Source: Lolliginicoccus lacisalsi (GTDB lineage: Bacteria > Actinomycetota > Actinomycetes > Mycobacteriales > Mycobacteriaceae). From it: a stretch of DNA of 64,000 bases. The position numbers and the translations under genes were made by a program. The notes beneath the pieces are model-generated. The model made no database searches, was not told the origin of the DNA, and saw only the letters and a program-made list of their open reading frames with translations. The stretch lies in assembly GCF_014841105.1 (NCBI RefSeq), contig NZ_JACYWE010000005.1, positions 62,001-126,000 of the forward strand, given 5' to 3'. Positions 8,611 to 16,056 of this stretch are shown here, piece by piece. Each line of letters starts with the position of its first letter. Within the stretch, counting starts at the first letter, position 1.

Positions 8611-8667
8611 CTTGACTCTCTTGAACGGTCATCAAGAACGGTACCATGGTCTTGAAGGGGGTTCAAG
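8611..8667. promoter_or_regulatory. tandem TetR operators
   Basis: CTTGAA-GGGGG-TTCAAG (8651-8667) is a perfect inverted repeat just before the TetR start. A related site with arms CTTGA (8620-8624) and TCAAG (8632-8636) lies upstream, with another half-site CTTGA at 8611. Both sit in the divergent intergenic region and share the CTTGA core. They probably let the TetR protein control itself and the hydrolase. Confidence 0.6.
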
Positions 8668-8672
8668 ATAGG

Positions 8673-9251
8673 ATGTCGGGCATGCCCAGGAACCGAGGAC
8701 TGCACGACAGGGAAGCAAAGCGGGCGGACATTGTCGGTGCCGCTCGTGAGCTGTTCTTATCCGACGGCTTCGAGCGCACGTCTCTCAGCCGCTTGGCCAA
8801 AGCTGTCGGTATCACCCCGAACACCTTGTACTGGTATTTCGAGGACAAGGACGACATTCTGGTCGCCGTCCTCACCGCCATCGTCACCGAGGATGCGGCT
8901 CACTACGCGAGTGTGGCGGATCGCCCGCTGACCGATCGGCTGGAATGGCTTGTGGACCGCCTACAGCGGGTGGGGCCGTTGGTCTCCACGGTGCACGAAC
9001 GCGCGGCCAAATCGGAAACTATTAACGACTGGCACAACGGATTTCACGCTTACGCCGAATCGCTCTTCGCTGCCGATATTGCCGCCGCGGGCCTCTCCGG
9101 ACCGGACGCCGACGCCATGATCCGCATCGGAACATTCGTCGTCGAAGGCCTTCTCACGCACGCACCGCCGCCCGGAGCTTCCCGGGCGGTGATCGACCAA
9201 CTCGTCAATGCTATATCTCGTCAACCGCTCTCCGGCGGTGCTCACAGTTGA
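8673..9251 (+). CDS. TetR family transcriptional regulator
   Basis: 192 residues from the ATG at 8673. The N-terminal helix-turn-helix is typical: ADIVGAARELFLSDGFERTS then LSRLAKAVGITPNTLYWYF and EDKDDILVAVL. The C-terminal ligand domain is unlike any I recognise. An upstream ATG at 8646 is in frame, but it lies before the palindrome CTTGAAGGGGGTTCAAG, which would then be coding, so I prefer the later start. The divergent alpha/beta hydrolase and the paired CTTGA sites point to local control of that hydrolase. Confidence 0.87.
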   Translation: MSGMPRNRGLHDREAKRADIVGAARELFLSDGFERTSLSRLAKAVGITPNTLYWYFEDKDDILVAVLTAIVTEDAAHYASVADRPLTDRLEWLVDRLQRVGPLVSTVHERAAKSETINDWHNGFHAYAESLFAADIAAAGLSGPDADAMIRIGTFVVEGLLTHAPPPGASRAVIDQLVNAISRQPLSGGAHS

Positions 9252-9278
9252 TCCACTCGCCTGAACTGAGCACTTGAT

Positions 9279-9533
9279 CTACTTCCGCTGCGCCGGTTGC
9301 TGCGCCCATGGCTGCGCGGCCAGCTCGGCGTGGCGGTGGGCGACGGAGTAGCTGTATCCGAGTATTTCCACCGCGAGTGGGGCTGGTACCTGGGTGACGA
9401 GTCGGTACACCTGTGGACGAGAGAGGTCGATTCCCCGCTCGAGCAGATGGGGGATGAGGTCTGCGCTGTTGTGCATGGCGTGTGCGGCCATGGGTCCAGG
9501 CAGGCGCCAGGTGTAGTCGACGGTCCGTTTCAT
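9279..9533 (-). pseudogene. truncated XRE-type HTH protein of a recombinase cassette
   Basis: 84 residues starting MKRTVDYTWRLPGPMAAHAM, followed by DLIPHLLERGIDLSRPQVYRLVTQ. This matches the start of small helix-turn-helix regulators that accompany tyrosine-recombinase cassettes in actinobacteria. After VYRLVTQ the family normally continues LPVLAALCDIFG-like; here it switches to VPAPLAVEILGYSYSVAHRH and ends AAQPWAQQPAQRK, which resembles the tail of an integrase. A deletion fusing two genes would explain this. The start codon overlaps the stop of the preceding frame (ATGA), preserving old operon structure. Confidence 0.5.
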
Positions 9534-9752
9534 ATGATCTCTCCCTCGTCGACGAGTCCGAGCGCCTCGGTGACCGTCGCGTCGAGCGCCCGCTGCAGTG
9601 TTGTGGTGCGGAAGTCGCTCAAGGGATCCCACCAGGCGGGTGGCGTACGAGCGCCGCAGGGCGAGCAGGACCAGGCCCGGGGAGGGCCGAAGCTCGATGA
9701 ATCGCAGTCCGGCTGATTCATCTGATGCACCACGCCCGTTGTTACTTAACAT
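9530..9752 (-). pseudogene. frameshifted C-terminal remnant of the gene upstream of the HTH
   Basis: Two reading frames together look like one decayed gene. The upstream part reads ELRPSPGLVLLALRRSYATR in one frame. The downstream part reads TTTLQRALDATVTEALGLVDEGEII in another and ends in a TGA overlapping the HTH start. The coupling and the neighbour suggest the end of a recombinase-cassette gene. Just upstream is an unusually AT-rich stretch (9743-9780). Confidence 0.4.
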
Positions 9753-10268
9753 AATGTAGATTATCGGCTATATATCTAGAAGCGTGGGGACGAGTTGCGC
9801 GAGATCCGCGACCGGTTGCTCGCATCGTGTTTTCCGCACCTGGCACCCGATTCCGACCCTTAGGGTAAGGATTCGCACCGATCCTGCCACGACACACTCC
9901 GCTGCGGTTCGGTTCAGTGCCATCCTCGGTGCTCGCTGGTTCATCCAGTCGCCCGCATGATGATGCACTGGCTCGACTTGCGATGCTGCGCACTAGCTAG
10001 CCTGCTGCAGGCGGCGCGCTGCGCACTGGACCGCCTTGCATCGACGCCTGGCTCATGCGCGCCTGGCTTCGACGCAATACTGGCGCGCCCTGATTGGGAC
10101 CGACCTCTCGAGCAAGCCATCGGCCGAGCGAGCTCCGATCGCCTGGAAGCAACGCCCCGAGCCGCCGCCCACCGACGGGTCAACACTCCATTCTGGGCCC
10201 CTTCCCAACGTCCGGGGCCCTGCGATACTTACGTCACTGTGACGCATTATGCTGGCGCCGCTCTGCCA

Positions 10269-10329
10269 ATCTGCGAGCGCATGTCAACAGGTCCCGAACG
10301 CCGCGACCTGTTGACATGCGCTCGCAGAT
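10269..10329. repeat. palindromic element family A, copy 1 (perfect 25-bp arms)
   Basis: Arms 10269-10293 and 10305-10329 are exact reverse complements over 25 bp, separated by an 11-nt loop. The arm begins ATCTGCGAGC and contains GTCAACAG. The same core recurs in the palindrome at 18848-18915, making a two-copy family here. Confidence 0.85.
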
Positions 10330-10379
10330 CTCGCTCGCTCCACCCCGTTGAGCCCGCTCCGCCAGCTGCCCGCACACCC

Positions 10380-10438
10380 GCTAGCTAATGTCACGCTGCC
10401 GCCTCCGTCTCGCGGCGCGCCATGTGGCATTAGCTAGC
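10380..10438. repeat. palindromic element family D, copy 1
   Basis: Arms GCTAGCTAATGTCA (10380-10393) and TGGCATTAGCTAGC (10425-10438) pair with one mismatch over 14 bp, around a 31-nt GC-rich spacer. The arm resembles the copy at 33851-33917 (shared GCTAGC, then TG, then TCACGC). Confidence 0.6.
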
Positions 10439-10592
10439 AAATTCGTCCCTCGAACTCGACGCCGCGCCCGCGAGCGAACCATCTCCGCCCCCCAGCGAAA
10501 CCAGACCGGCGCTGCCACGCCGCCGGGCGTAGTGTCGATGCTGGCTCCGGCAAGTAGCAAGTAGCAAGCAGCAGGGCCAACGAGCAGGAAGG

Positions 10593-11537
10593 GTGATCGT
10601 GCAGGAACTCGTGGTGCTGAGCATGCTGGCGCGGCAGATCGTTGCGGTCTCCCCCAAGGACGGAACCGTACGCGTTCTCGTCAACGGCACGGCAGAGACC
10701 CCGGACGGGATCGTCGTCGACCCTGCCCGGGGCCACATCTATTGGACCAACATGGGCACGCCCGATCCTGGCGCGCAACCGGGCCAGGAACCCACGTTCT
10801 TCACCCGCAATGGCTCGATTGAACGGGTCGATCTCGACGGCTCCAACCGTCGCACCATCGTTCCACGCAGCACGTTCACTACCGGCAAGCAGCTCACCGC
10901 TGATTTCGACGCGGGCCACTTGTACTGGTGCGACCGCGAGGGCATGCGGGTGATGCGCTGCGACCTCGACGGGTCGCACGTCGAGACGCTCGTCATCGCT
11001 GGCCAGGGTGAGGATGCACGCGATCCCCGCCACCACTGCGTGGGCATCGCCATCGACACGGTATGCCGCAACCTCTATTGGACACAGAAGGGCGCGCCAA
11101 AATCGGGCCAGGGACGGATCTTTCGCGCATCGCTAGACATGCCGCCGGGCCGCACCGCCGAGGATCGCGACGATATCATCATGCTGCTAGCGGGCCTGCC
11201 AGAGCCGATCGACCTGCACCTCGATCGCAGTGATCCGAACGCTGGCCTGCGGCTGGTGTGGACGGACCGGGGTGCCGAACCGGACGGCAACACTCTCAAC
11301 CGGGCAGTCCTCTCCCCCGCCGCCGCTGCGTCACCGGAGATCCAGGCGTATGAGATCCTCGCGCGCGGCTTCACCGAGGCCATTGGTCTCGCGTCCGGGG
11401 ATGGCATCACCTTCTATGTGACCAGCCTGCGGGGCGGCACCGTGCGCGCCACCAATGTCGTCACCGGAGAAGACCGCACCATCGTTGCGCTCCCGCCAGG
11501 GTTGACGGGCATCGCGCTCGCGGACCTCCCCGGCTGA
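10593..11537 (+). CDS. LDL-receptor YWTD-type beta-propeller protein
   Basis: 314 residues made of YWTD-like propeller repeats: GHIYWTNMG (around 48-56), GHLYWCDREG (around 109-118), RNLYWTQKG (around 155-163) and RLVWTDRG. Each is followed by a VDLDGSNRRT or CDLDGSHVET type strand, as in low-density-lipoprotein-receptor class B repeats. About five to six blades are visible. There is no signal peptide, so a cytoplasmic six-bladed propeller is likely. Bacterial members are described as 3-hydroxyacyl-CoA dehydrogenase-associated or unknown, and I assign no reaction. GTG start with GCAGGAAGG upstream. Confidence 0.8.
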   Translation: MIVQELVVLSMLARQIVAVSPKDGTVRVLVNGTAETPDGIVVDPARGHIYWTNMGTPDPGAQPGQEPTFFTRNGSIERVDLDGSNRRTIVPRSTFTTGKQLTADFDAGHLYWCDREGMRVMRCDLDGSHVETLVIAGQGEDARDPRHHCVGIAIDTVCRNLYWTQKGAPKSGQGRIFRASLDMPPGRTAEDRDDIIMLLAGLPEPIDLHLDRSDPNAGLRLVWTDRGAEPDGNTLNRAVLSPAAAASPEIQAYEILARGFTEAIGLASGDGITFYVTSLRGGTVRATNVVTGEDRTIVALPPGLTGIALADLPG

Positions 11538-11552
11538 ACGGCCAGAAAAGCC

Positions 11553-12842
11553 CTAGCGCCCGGTGATTGTCTCGACGTACATGTCGGCGAAGCGCTGCAC
11601 GGCGTCGGAGCTGAGGTACTGCCGGATGCCACGGAACGTGACGAATAGCTCCTTGCCGACGCCTGCGAGCCCGACGCCAGGACTCATCAGATCGCCGAAG
11701 CAGGGCGGGCTGAACCACACCTCGGTGACATCGCCCGCATCGCCGAAGCTGGGAATATTCATGCGGCCAACGTTGGACAGGACCGTGGTCTCGATGAACT
11801 GGTGCTGCACGAGCGGCAGCATCCCGGCGAGGTTCCTCTTGATCAGCACGGGCAGCAGGTTGCCGCGGTCGAGCACATCAACGATCCAGCCCGCCGCACC
11901 GTTCTCCTTCAGCTTCTTCGTGCGATCACGCACCACCTTCGTGGCTTCGGCAAGATCGCGCGACACCGACGTAGGAACGACGATCGCGAGGAAGCTCGCG
12001 TAGTTGGAGATCACCTCGGTCGACCACTCCGCGGGCCGCAGGTTCACCGGCATCATGATCGACACGGAGTCGCCGATCCTCTCGCCGTGCGCCTCGTTCC
12101 AGCGCAGCACCGTCAGCGCTTGCGCGGCGAGAGCGACATCGTTGATCGTCGCCCCCTCCGGCTTGCTGGCAACGATCCCGGCGGTCTGCTCGGCTGTCAG
12201 CGTCACGCCAGCGAGGGTGTAGCCAGGCTCGGCCGGGTCCCCTCCATCGCTCGCGACGCGAGTGACCCTCCTGCGCTCCAGCGTGTCCTGGGCGAGCTTC
12301 TGCGCCCGTGGGATCACATCGCTGATGGAACGGGCACCAGCAATGGCACGCAGGTCACGGGCCTGCTCGATAGGCGGTCCGCCGACGATGTCCTCCACTC
12401 CCGAGTAGGCGCGCGCGACCGAGGTCATGAAGCGCACGGCGCCCATGCCGTCGAAACCGGCGTGGTGGAAGTTGAACATCAGGTAGTCGCCACCGGGGTC
12501 CCGCACCAGCGCTACGTGGAACAACGGACTGCGCGCGAGATCGGGAACACGCGACTGGAGCCTATCGCGCACCAGGCCGACCGGCTCATCGGTCACCTCG
12601 AGCGCCAGATGATCGGCAGTATCCGCGATCTCCCACGTCACGCGCGTGGACGCCAGCCGCGGCGGGGCGAGCCTGGCCCGCGCCAGCGGATGGGTCTCCA
12701 CGGCCTGCCGCAGCGCGCCACGCAGGCGCTCCTCATCGAGGCTGCCGGATACCCGCACCTCGAACTGCACCGACATGATGACCTTCGAGGCGAGATTGAT
12801 GAAGGCCTCGTCGAGGGAAGTGACCGTGAGCGTTTGCGCCAT
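11553..12842 (-). CDS. WS/DGAT-like condensation-domain acyltransferase
   Basis: 429 residues of the acyl-CoA-dependent acyltransferase (condensation) superfamily. The catalytic HHxxxDG motif is intact: FHHAGFDGMG with His126-His127 and Asp131-Gly132. A conserved GATINDVALAAQ stretch and the C-terminal VLSNVGRM (NxxG) structural motif are also present. Such proteins make wax esters or triacylglycerol, or transfer acyl groups to glycolipids (PapA type). Length is slightly below the usual 450-480 of WS/DGATs, so substrate is open. GCAAGGAGACACGC precedes the ATG. It faces the YWTD gene tail to tail with a 15-bp gap. Confidence 0.8.
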   Translation of the reverse strand: MAQTLTVTSLDEAFINLASKVIMSVQFEVRVSGSLDEERLRGALRQAVETHPLARARLAPPRLASTRVTWEIADTADHLALEVTDEPVGLVRDRLQSRVPDLARSPLFHVALVRDPGGDYLMFNFHHAGFDGMGAVRFMTSVARAYSGVEDIVGGPPIEQARDLRAIAGARSISDVIPRAQKLAQDTLERRRVTRVASDGGDPAEPGYTLAGVTLTAEQTAGIVASKPEGATINDVALAAQALTVLRWNEAHGERIGDSVSIMMPVNLRPAEWSTEVISNYASFLAIVVPTSVSRDLAEATKVVRDRTKKLKENGAAGWIVDVLDRGNLLPVLIKRNLAGMLPLVQHQFIETTVLSNVGRMNIPSFGDAGDVTEVWFSPPCFGDLMSPGVGLAGVGKELFVTFRGIRQYLSSDAVQRFADMYVETITGR

Positions 12843-13015
12843 GCGTGTCTCCTTGCCGGGTGCCTACCGACATCGTATGCGACGGCCACGAGGGGCGCGC
12901 GGCCGATGCGGGAAGCCTTTCGACCGCCTGCGGAGCGAAAGTTACATTCGCCCCACAAATGGTCAACCGAACGCTAGCGTGATGCGAAAGCACTGCTGAG
13001 CCTGGGAGGAACACC

Positions 13016-13597
13016 ATGAACCGAGTATTCAAGGTTGCGCTGCCCGCCTGCGCGGCCGCCATGATTGCCACGAGTGTTCCAGGCATCGCCACTGCACAGG
13101 ATGCCCCGGGAATCGAGCTCTCAGCGTCCTCGCCAGGGCCATGCCTCGTGACCTTCCAGATGGACAACCGCACCAACTCCACGTTCTTCACCCTCGATTT
13201 CCGGGTCGACAATGAACCGCTCGGGCCGGACGACTTCGGTACGGGCCCCGTCGGTCCGCGCAGCGTGCGCTCCGAGATCGCACCGGACACACCACCGTGG
13301 CCTGGAAATCCCTACCGCAATGACATCGAGCCACCGTTCACGAGCACCAAGACCGAGGACCTCGAGGCACGGGGCTATCCGCCCAAGCCACCGTCAGAGA
13401 CCTACCTTGTCGAGTACCGGGTGATCCTCGGGCCCGAATCGAATGACTATGTCGAGGAGTGGCAGAGCATCGAGGTGCCGGGATGCGCGGCGACCAGCAG
13501 TGGAGGCTCTCTTGACTTTGGATCGCTGGACTTTGGATCGCTGGGCAGCTCGGGCTCGATGTTCGTGCCGCCGCAGCTCAGTTTCAGCGGTTCCTGA
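13016..13597 (+). CDS. secreted hypothetical protein
   Basis: 193 residues with a textbook signal peptide: MNRVFK, a hydrophobic core (VALPACAAAMIATSVPGIA), and a probable cleavage after TAQ or ATA near residue 27. The mature part has two cysteines (Cys43 and Cys154, a possible disulfide) and a proline-rich middle. A tail repeats LDFGS (SLDFGSLDFGSLGSSGS). I do not recognise a family. GGGAGGAACACC is a strong ribosome site. It lies between the divergent WS/DGAT-like gene and a histidine kinase, with no obvious link to either. Confidence 0.75.
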   Translation: MNRVFKVALPACAAAMIATSVPGIATAQDAPGIELSASSPGPCLVTFQMDNRTNSTFFTLDFRVDNEPLGPDDFGTGPVGPRSVRSEIAPDTPPWPGNPYRNDIEPPFTSTKTEDLEARGYPPKPPSETYLVEYRVILGPESNDYVEEWQSIEVPGCAATSSGGSLDFGSLDFGSLGSSGSMFVPPQLSFSGS

Positions 13598-13628
13598 CGT
13601 TCGCGAGCCCCTCCGCGATATCCACGTC

Positions 13629-13640
13629 TAGATTGGGCAC
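13629..13640 (+). promoter_or_regulatory. leaderless promoter -10 for the histidine kinase
   Basis: TAGATT (13629-13634, TANNNT pattern) lies exactly six bases before the GTG at 13641 and there is no Shine-Dalgarno. This is the expected arrangement for a leaderless actinobacterial transcript starting at the GTG. Confidence 0.5.
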
Positions 13641-15899
13641 GTGCCCCGCGCTGCCCCGATGAGTGCCCGTGATCGCATGTTCCGGGTCTTGTGCTTCGTC
13701 ACGGGGAGCGCAGGCCTGCTGTTCCCGCTCATCATTGCTCCGCCCGTGACCGAGCAGTGGCCGCTGGCCGAATCCTGGTGGAATGTCATCGCGGTTGCAT
13801 CGGTCGTGCTTCCTCCATGCGTGTTGGCGGCAGGTTCGACCCTGCTGCCGATCCGGGTATTGCAGGGGGCTGCCGCGTTGTTTGCGGTGGGCAATGGGGT
13901 TGTTCTCGCGCTAGCCCCGCTCGGGTTCGCGCGCGATGTGTTTGTCACCGAGCAGGGGGCGGTTTGGGCTAGCGGCGCGACCGCGGCAGCTATCACCGCG
14001 GTTCCCCTGATCGGGCGCCCTTGGCTACTAGTTCCTTATATCCCGATGTTCAGTGCGGCGCATGCGGTTTGCAACTGGTGGGTAATGCGCGATGCGACCG
14101 TGGTGTGGGTGGCACGGGAGGCGATCGCGGCGCCGGTTTTCGGGCTGGTGTTCGCGGCAGTGGCCATCGGTGGGCTGCGCGGAGGCGCGCAGCGAGATGT
14201 GGCGACTGCGTCGTTGCGGCGAGTGGCGGCGGATCGCGCTCGGGAGCGCGCGGCAGTGGGCGAGCGTCGGCGCATCGATGCGTTGGTCCACGATTCGGTG
14301 CTGTCAGCATTGCTGGCCGCTGCGGGGAGCAGTGATCGATGGGTGGTCCGCAACGCTGCTGCCCGATCTGTAGCAGATCTCGAGGACCTCTCGAAGGCGG
14401 TGCCTGGAGGGTTGCTGTCCGTTGATGAGGTGGTGGCTCGGATGCGGCAGACTTGCAGCGATCTTGACGAGACCATACCTGTCCATGCTGTCGTGCCCGA
14501 TCGGTCTGCTGTTGTCGATTCACGGGTAGTGGCCGCGCTGCTGGAGGTTCTCGGTGAGGCTGTCCGCAACAGTCTGCGGCACGCGGGCACCGACGGTCGG
14601 CGGGTGCATCGGCGCATAGACATAGCCATCGAGGCACCACGTGCTCGCGTAACGATCACCGACGACGGCGTGGGGTTCGATCCTGCGCGTGTCGCCATGA
14701 ACCGGCTGGGGGTATCCGTCAGCATCCTCAACCGCGTGGAACAGCTACCCGATGCGCACGTCACTCTTGATTCGGCTCCCGGCCTGGGAACAACCATCAC
14801 AGTGGATTCGCCTCTGGCGATCGCTGACGACAATCTCATGGCGGAGGGGGCTCGGCACGGCAGTGCGGAAACGCTGCCCACGACTGCTAGTGACGTTCTG
14901 GGGTTGCGCAGCACCGGGGCGGTCGCCCTAGGGGTTGCCTTCCTTGTCTCGGAGGCGCTGCGACCGCTAGCCAGCGTTCATCAGGCCCAGGTCCATCTGG
15001 GCTCGGCGATGGCCGTCCTGTGCCTGTTTGCCGCGCTAGCTCTCTTATTGCTGCCGCGGTCGGATCCACTACCGGCGGGTGCAGCAGCAGGGTGCGGGTT
15101 GGTCCTTCTCCTTGCGGCGGCCGCGACGGTGGTGCCGCTGGCCCAGCCGGGGGCGTATTCAGTGACCACCATGTGGCCTTGGGCGGTCTCGACGGTAGCG
15201 CTGGCATTCATGGCGGTCCGCGGCCGCTTGGGCATCGCCTGGCTCGCGGCGATTGCTATCGCGGCTGCTTACATGGCTTGGCAATTGCAGCCGGGCATCG
15301 ATATTGCTCGTCCAATCAGCACGGAGCTGCTGTGGCAATTTTTCCTGCTCATGGTTTGCTCGTTGTTCGCGGTGACCCTGCGCCGCCAGGTCCGGCGGAT
15401 CAACGCGACGCGCGCGCTCGCCGTCCAGCTCGCTGCCGAGCGAGCTGACGCGGACGCACGTCGTGCCGAGCGGGACGAGCAGCTCGCCTACCTCGCCACC
15501 ACCGCCCGGCCCCTGCTCGAGGCAATGAGCGGGAACGGGAGCATCGACCATCTCGCGGAGCGGGCTCGGCTCATCGAGGCACGATTGCGCGACCGAATCC
15601 GGGCACGGGCGCTCGCTGCCGAGGATGTTCTCGACGCGGCCGAGCGGGCGCGTGCCCGCGGGGTGGAGGTGACGCTCCTCGATGACGGTGGCCTCGATCC
15701 CGAACTGGCCGCCAAGGTGCGCGCGAGGGTGACTGCGCGGCTCGAGCAGATGGTCGAAGGACGGATCACCGTACGGATCCTGCCGCCGGGGCGAAAGTCG
15801 GTGTGCACCATTGTCGAGGACTCGCCCCGTGGCGTGGAGCGCATCGAGGTTCCGGCCGGTGCCGTAGATTGGGATGCCGGGAAGGAGCGTGTCTGGTGA
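13641..15899 (+). CDS. membrane sensor histidine kinase with second, degenerate kinase-like module
   Basis: 752 residues. Residues about 13-180 contain five or six membrane helices. A dimerisation segment follows with LVHDSVLSALLAAAG, whose His217 is the probable phosphoacceptor. Then comes a HATPase domain with N-box VLGEAVRNSLRHAG (Asn310), G1 box ITDDGVGFDP (Asp341) and GLGTTITV. Unusually the protein continues: a second set of about six membrane helices (about 425-600), a charged coiled coil (AAERADADARRAERDEQ), and a C-terminal domain that resembles the kinase layout but lacks the histidine and ATP boxes. This gives two tandem membrane-kinase modules, only the first competent. A response regulator gene should follow but only its start remains. 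Confidence 0.82.
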   Translation: MPRAAPMSARDRMFRVLCFVTGSAGLLFPLIIAPPVTEQWPLAESWWNVIAVASVVLPPCVLAAGSTLLPIRVLQGAAALFAVGNGVVLALAPLGFARDVFVTEQGAVWASGATAAAITAVPLIGRPWLLVPYIPMFSAAHAVCNWWVMRDATVVWVAREAIAAPVFGLVFAAVAIGGLRGGAQRDVATASLRRVAADRARERAAVGERRRIDALVHDSVLSALLAAAGSSDRWVVRNAAARSVADLEDLSKAVPGGLLSVDEVVARMRQTCSDLDETIPVHAVVPDRSAVVDSRVVAALLEVLGEAVRNSLRHAGTDGRRVHRRIDIAIEAPRARVTITDDGVGFDPARVAMNRLGVSVSILNRVEQLPDAHVTLDSAPGLGTTITVDSPLAIADDNLMAEGARHGSAETLPTTASDVLGLRSTGAVALGVAFLVSEALRPLASVHQAQVHLGSAMAVLCLFAALALLLLPRSDPLPAGAAAGCGLVLLLAAAATVVPLAQPGAYSVTTMWPWAVSTVALAFMAVRGRLGIAWLAAIAIAAAYMAWQLQPGIDIARPISTELLWQFFLLMVCSLFAVTLRRQVRRINATRALAVQLAAERADADARRAERDEQLAYLATTARPLLEAMSGNGSIDHLAERARLIEARLRDRIRARALAAEDVLDAAERARARGVEVTLLDDGGLDPELAAKVRARVTARLEQMVEGRITVRILPPGRKSVCTIVEDSPRGVERIEVPAGAVDWDAGKERVW

Positions 15900-15928
15900 A
15901 GGATGCTGCTCCAGCGCAAACGCGATAG
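15896..15928 (+). pseudogene. first ten codons of a lost gene, probably a response regulator
   Basis: A strong Shine-Dalgarno (AAGGAG, 15882-15887) lies inside the end of the kinase gene, eight bases before a GTG that overlaps the kinase stop (GTGA), the usual translational coupling. The frame gives only MKDAAPAQTR before TAG, and that stop lies inside the left arm of a palindromic repeat (15917-15966). The signals suggest a partner gene was removed or interrupted at the repeat. That it was a response regulator is inferred from kinase operon habit. Confidence 0.5.
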
Positions 15929-15966
15929 AAGCTGCGGCAAATCCACCGAAGTTTCTATCGCGTTTG
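15917..15966. repeat. palindromic element family C, copy 1
   Basis: Arms CAAACGCGATAGAAGC (15917-15932) and GTTTCTATCGCGTTTG (15951-15966) pair over 16 bp with one mismatch, with an 18-nt spacer. Both arms are identical, base for base, to those of the copy at 48453-48502. Each copy lies between convergent genes, so they may also terminate transcription in both directions. Confidence 0.85.
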
Positions 15967-16056
15967 ACGTCATCCAGCGCGTTTGGCGTGGCGCGCGCCC
16001 TGGCGTGGCGCGAGGGCAGGCGACGCACCCACGCGGACCGCCGAACCACCCCCGGC

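Larger units (their letters stand above)
9753..10592. other. gene-poor interval with AT-rich patch and palindromes
   Basis: About 840 bp with no convincing coding frame on either strand. It begins with an AT-rich patch (to about 9780, AACATAATGTAGATTATCGG) quite unlike the surrounding GC-rich DNA, next to the recombinase remnant. It also contains a perfect 13-bp palindrome, CGTCAC-T-GTGACG (10232-10244), and two large inverted repeats listed separately. A short tandem run of AAGTAGC-like units (10553-10573) precedes the next gene. Confidence 0.5.

Noticed and set aside
9957-10388. 143-residue plus-strand frame in the gene-poor interval
   Set aside because: Runs through both arms of the perfect palindrome at 10269-10329, has no ribosome site and no protein-like character.
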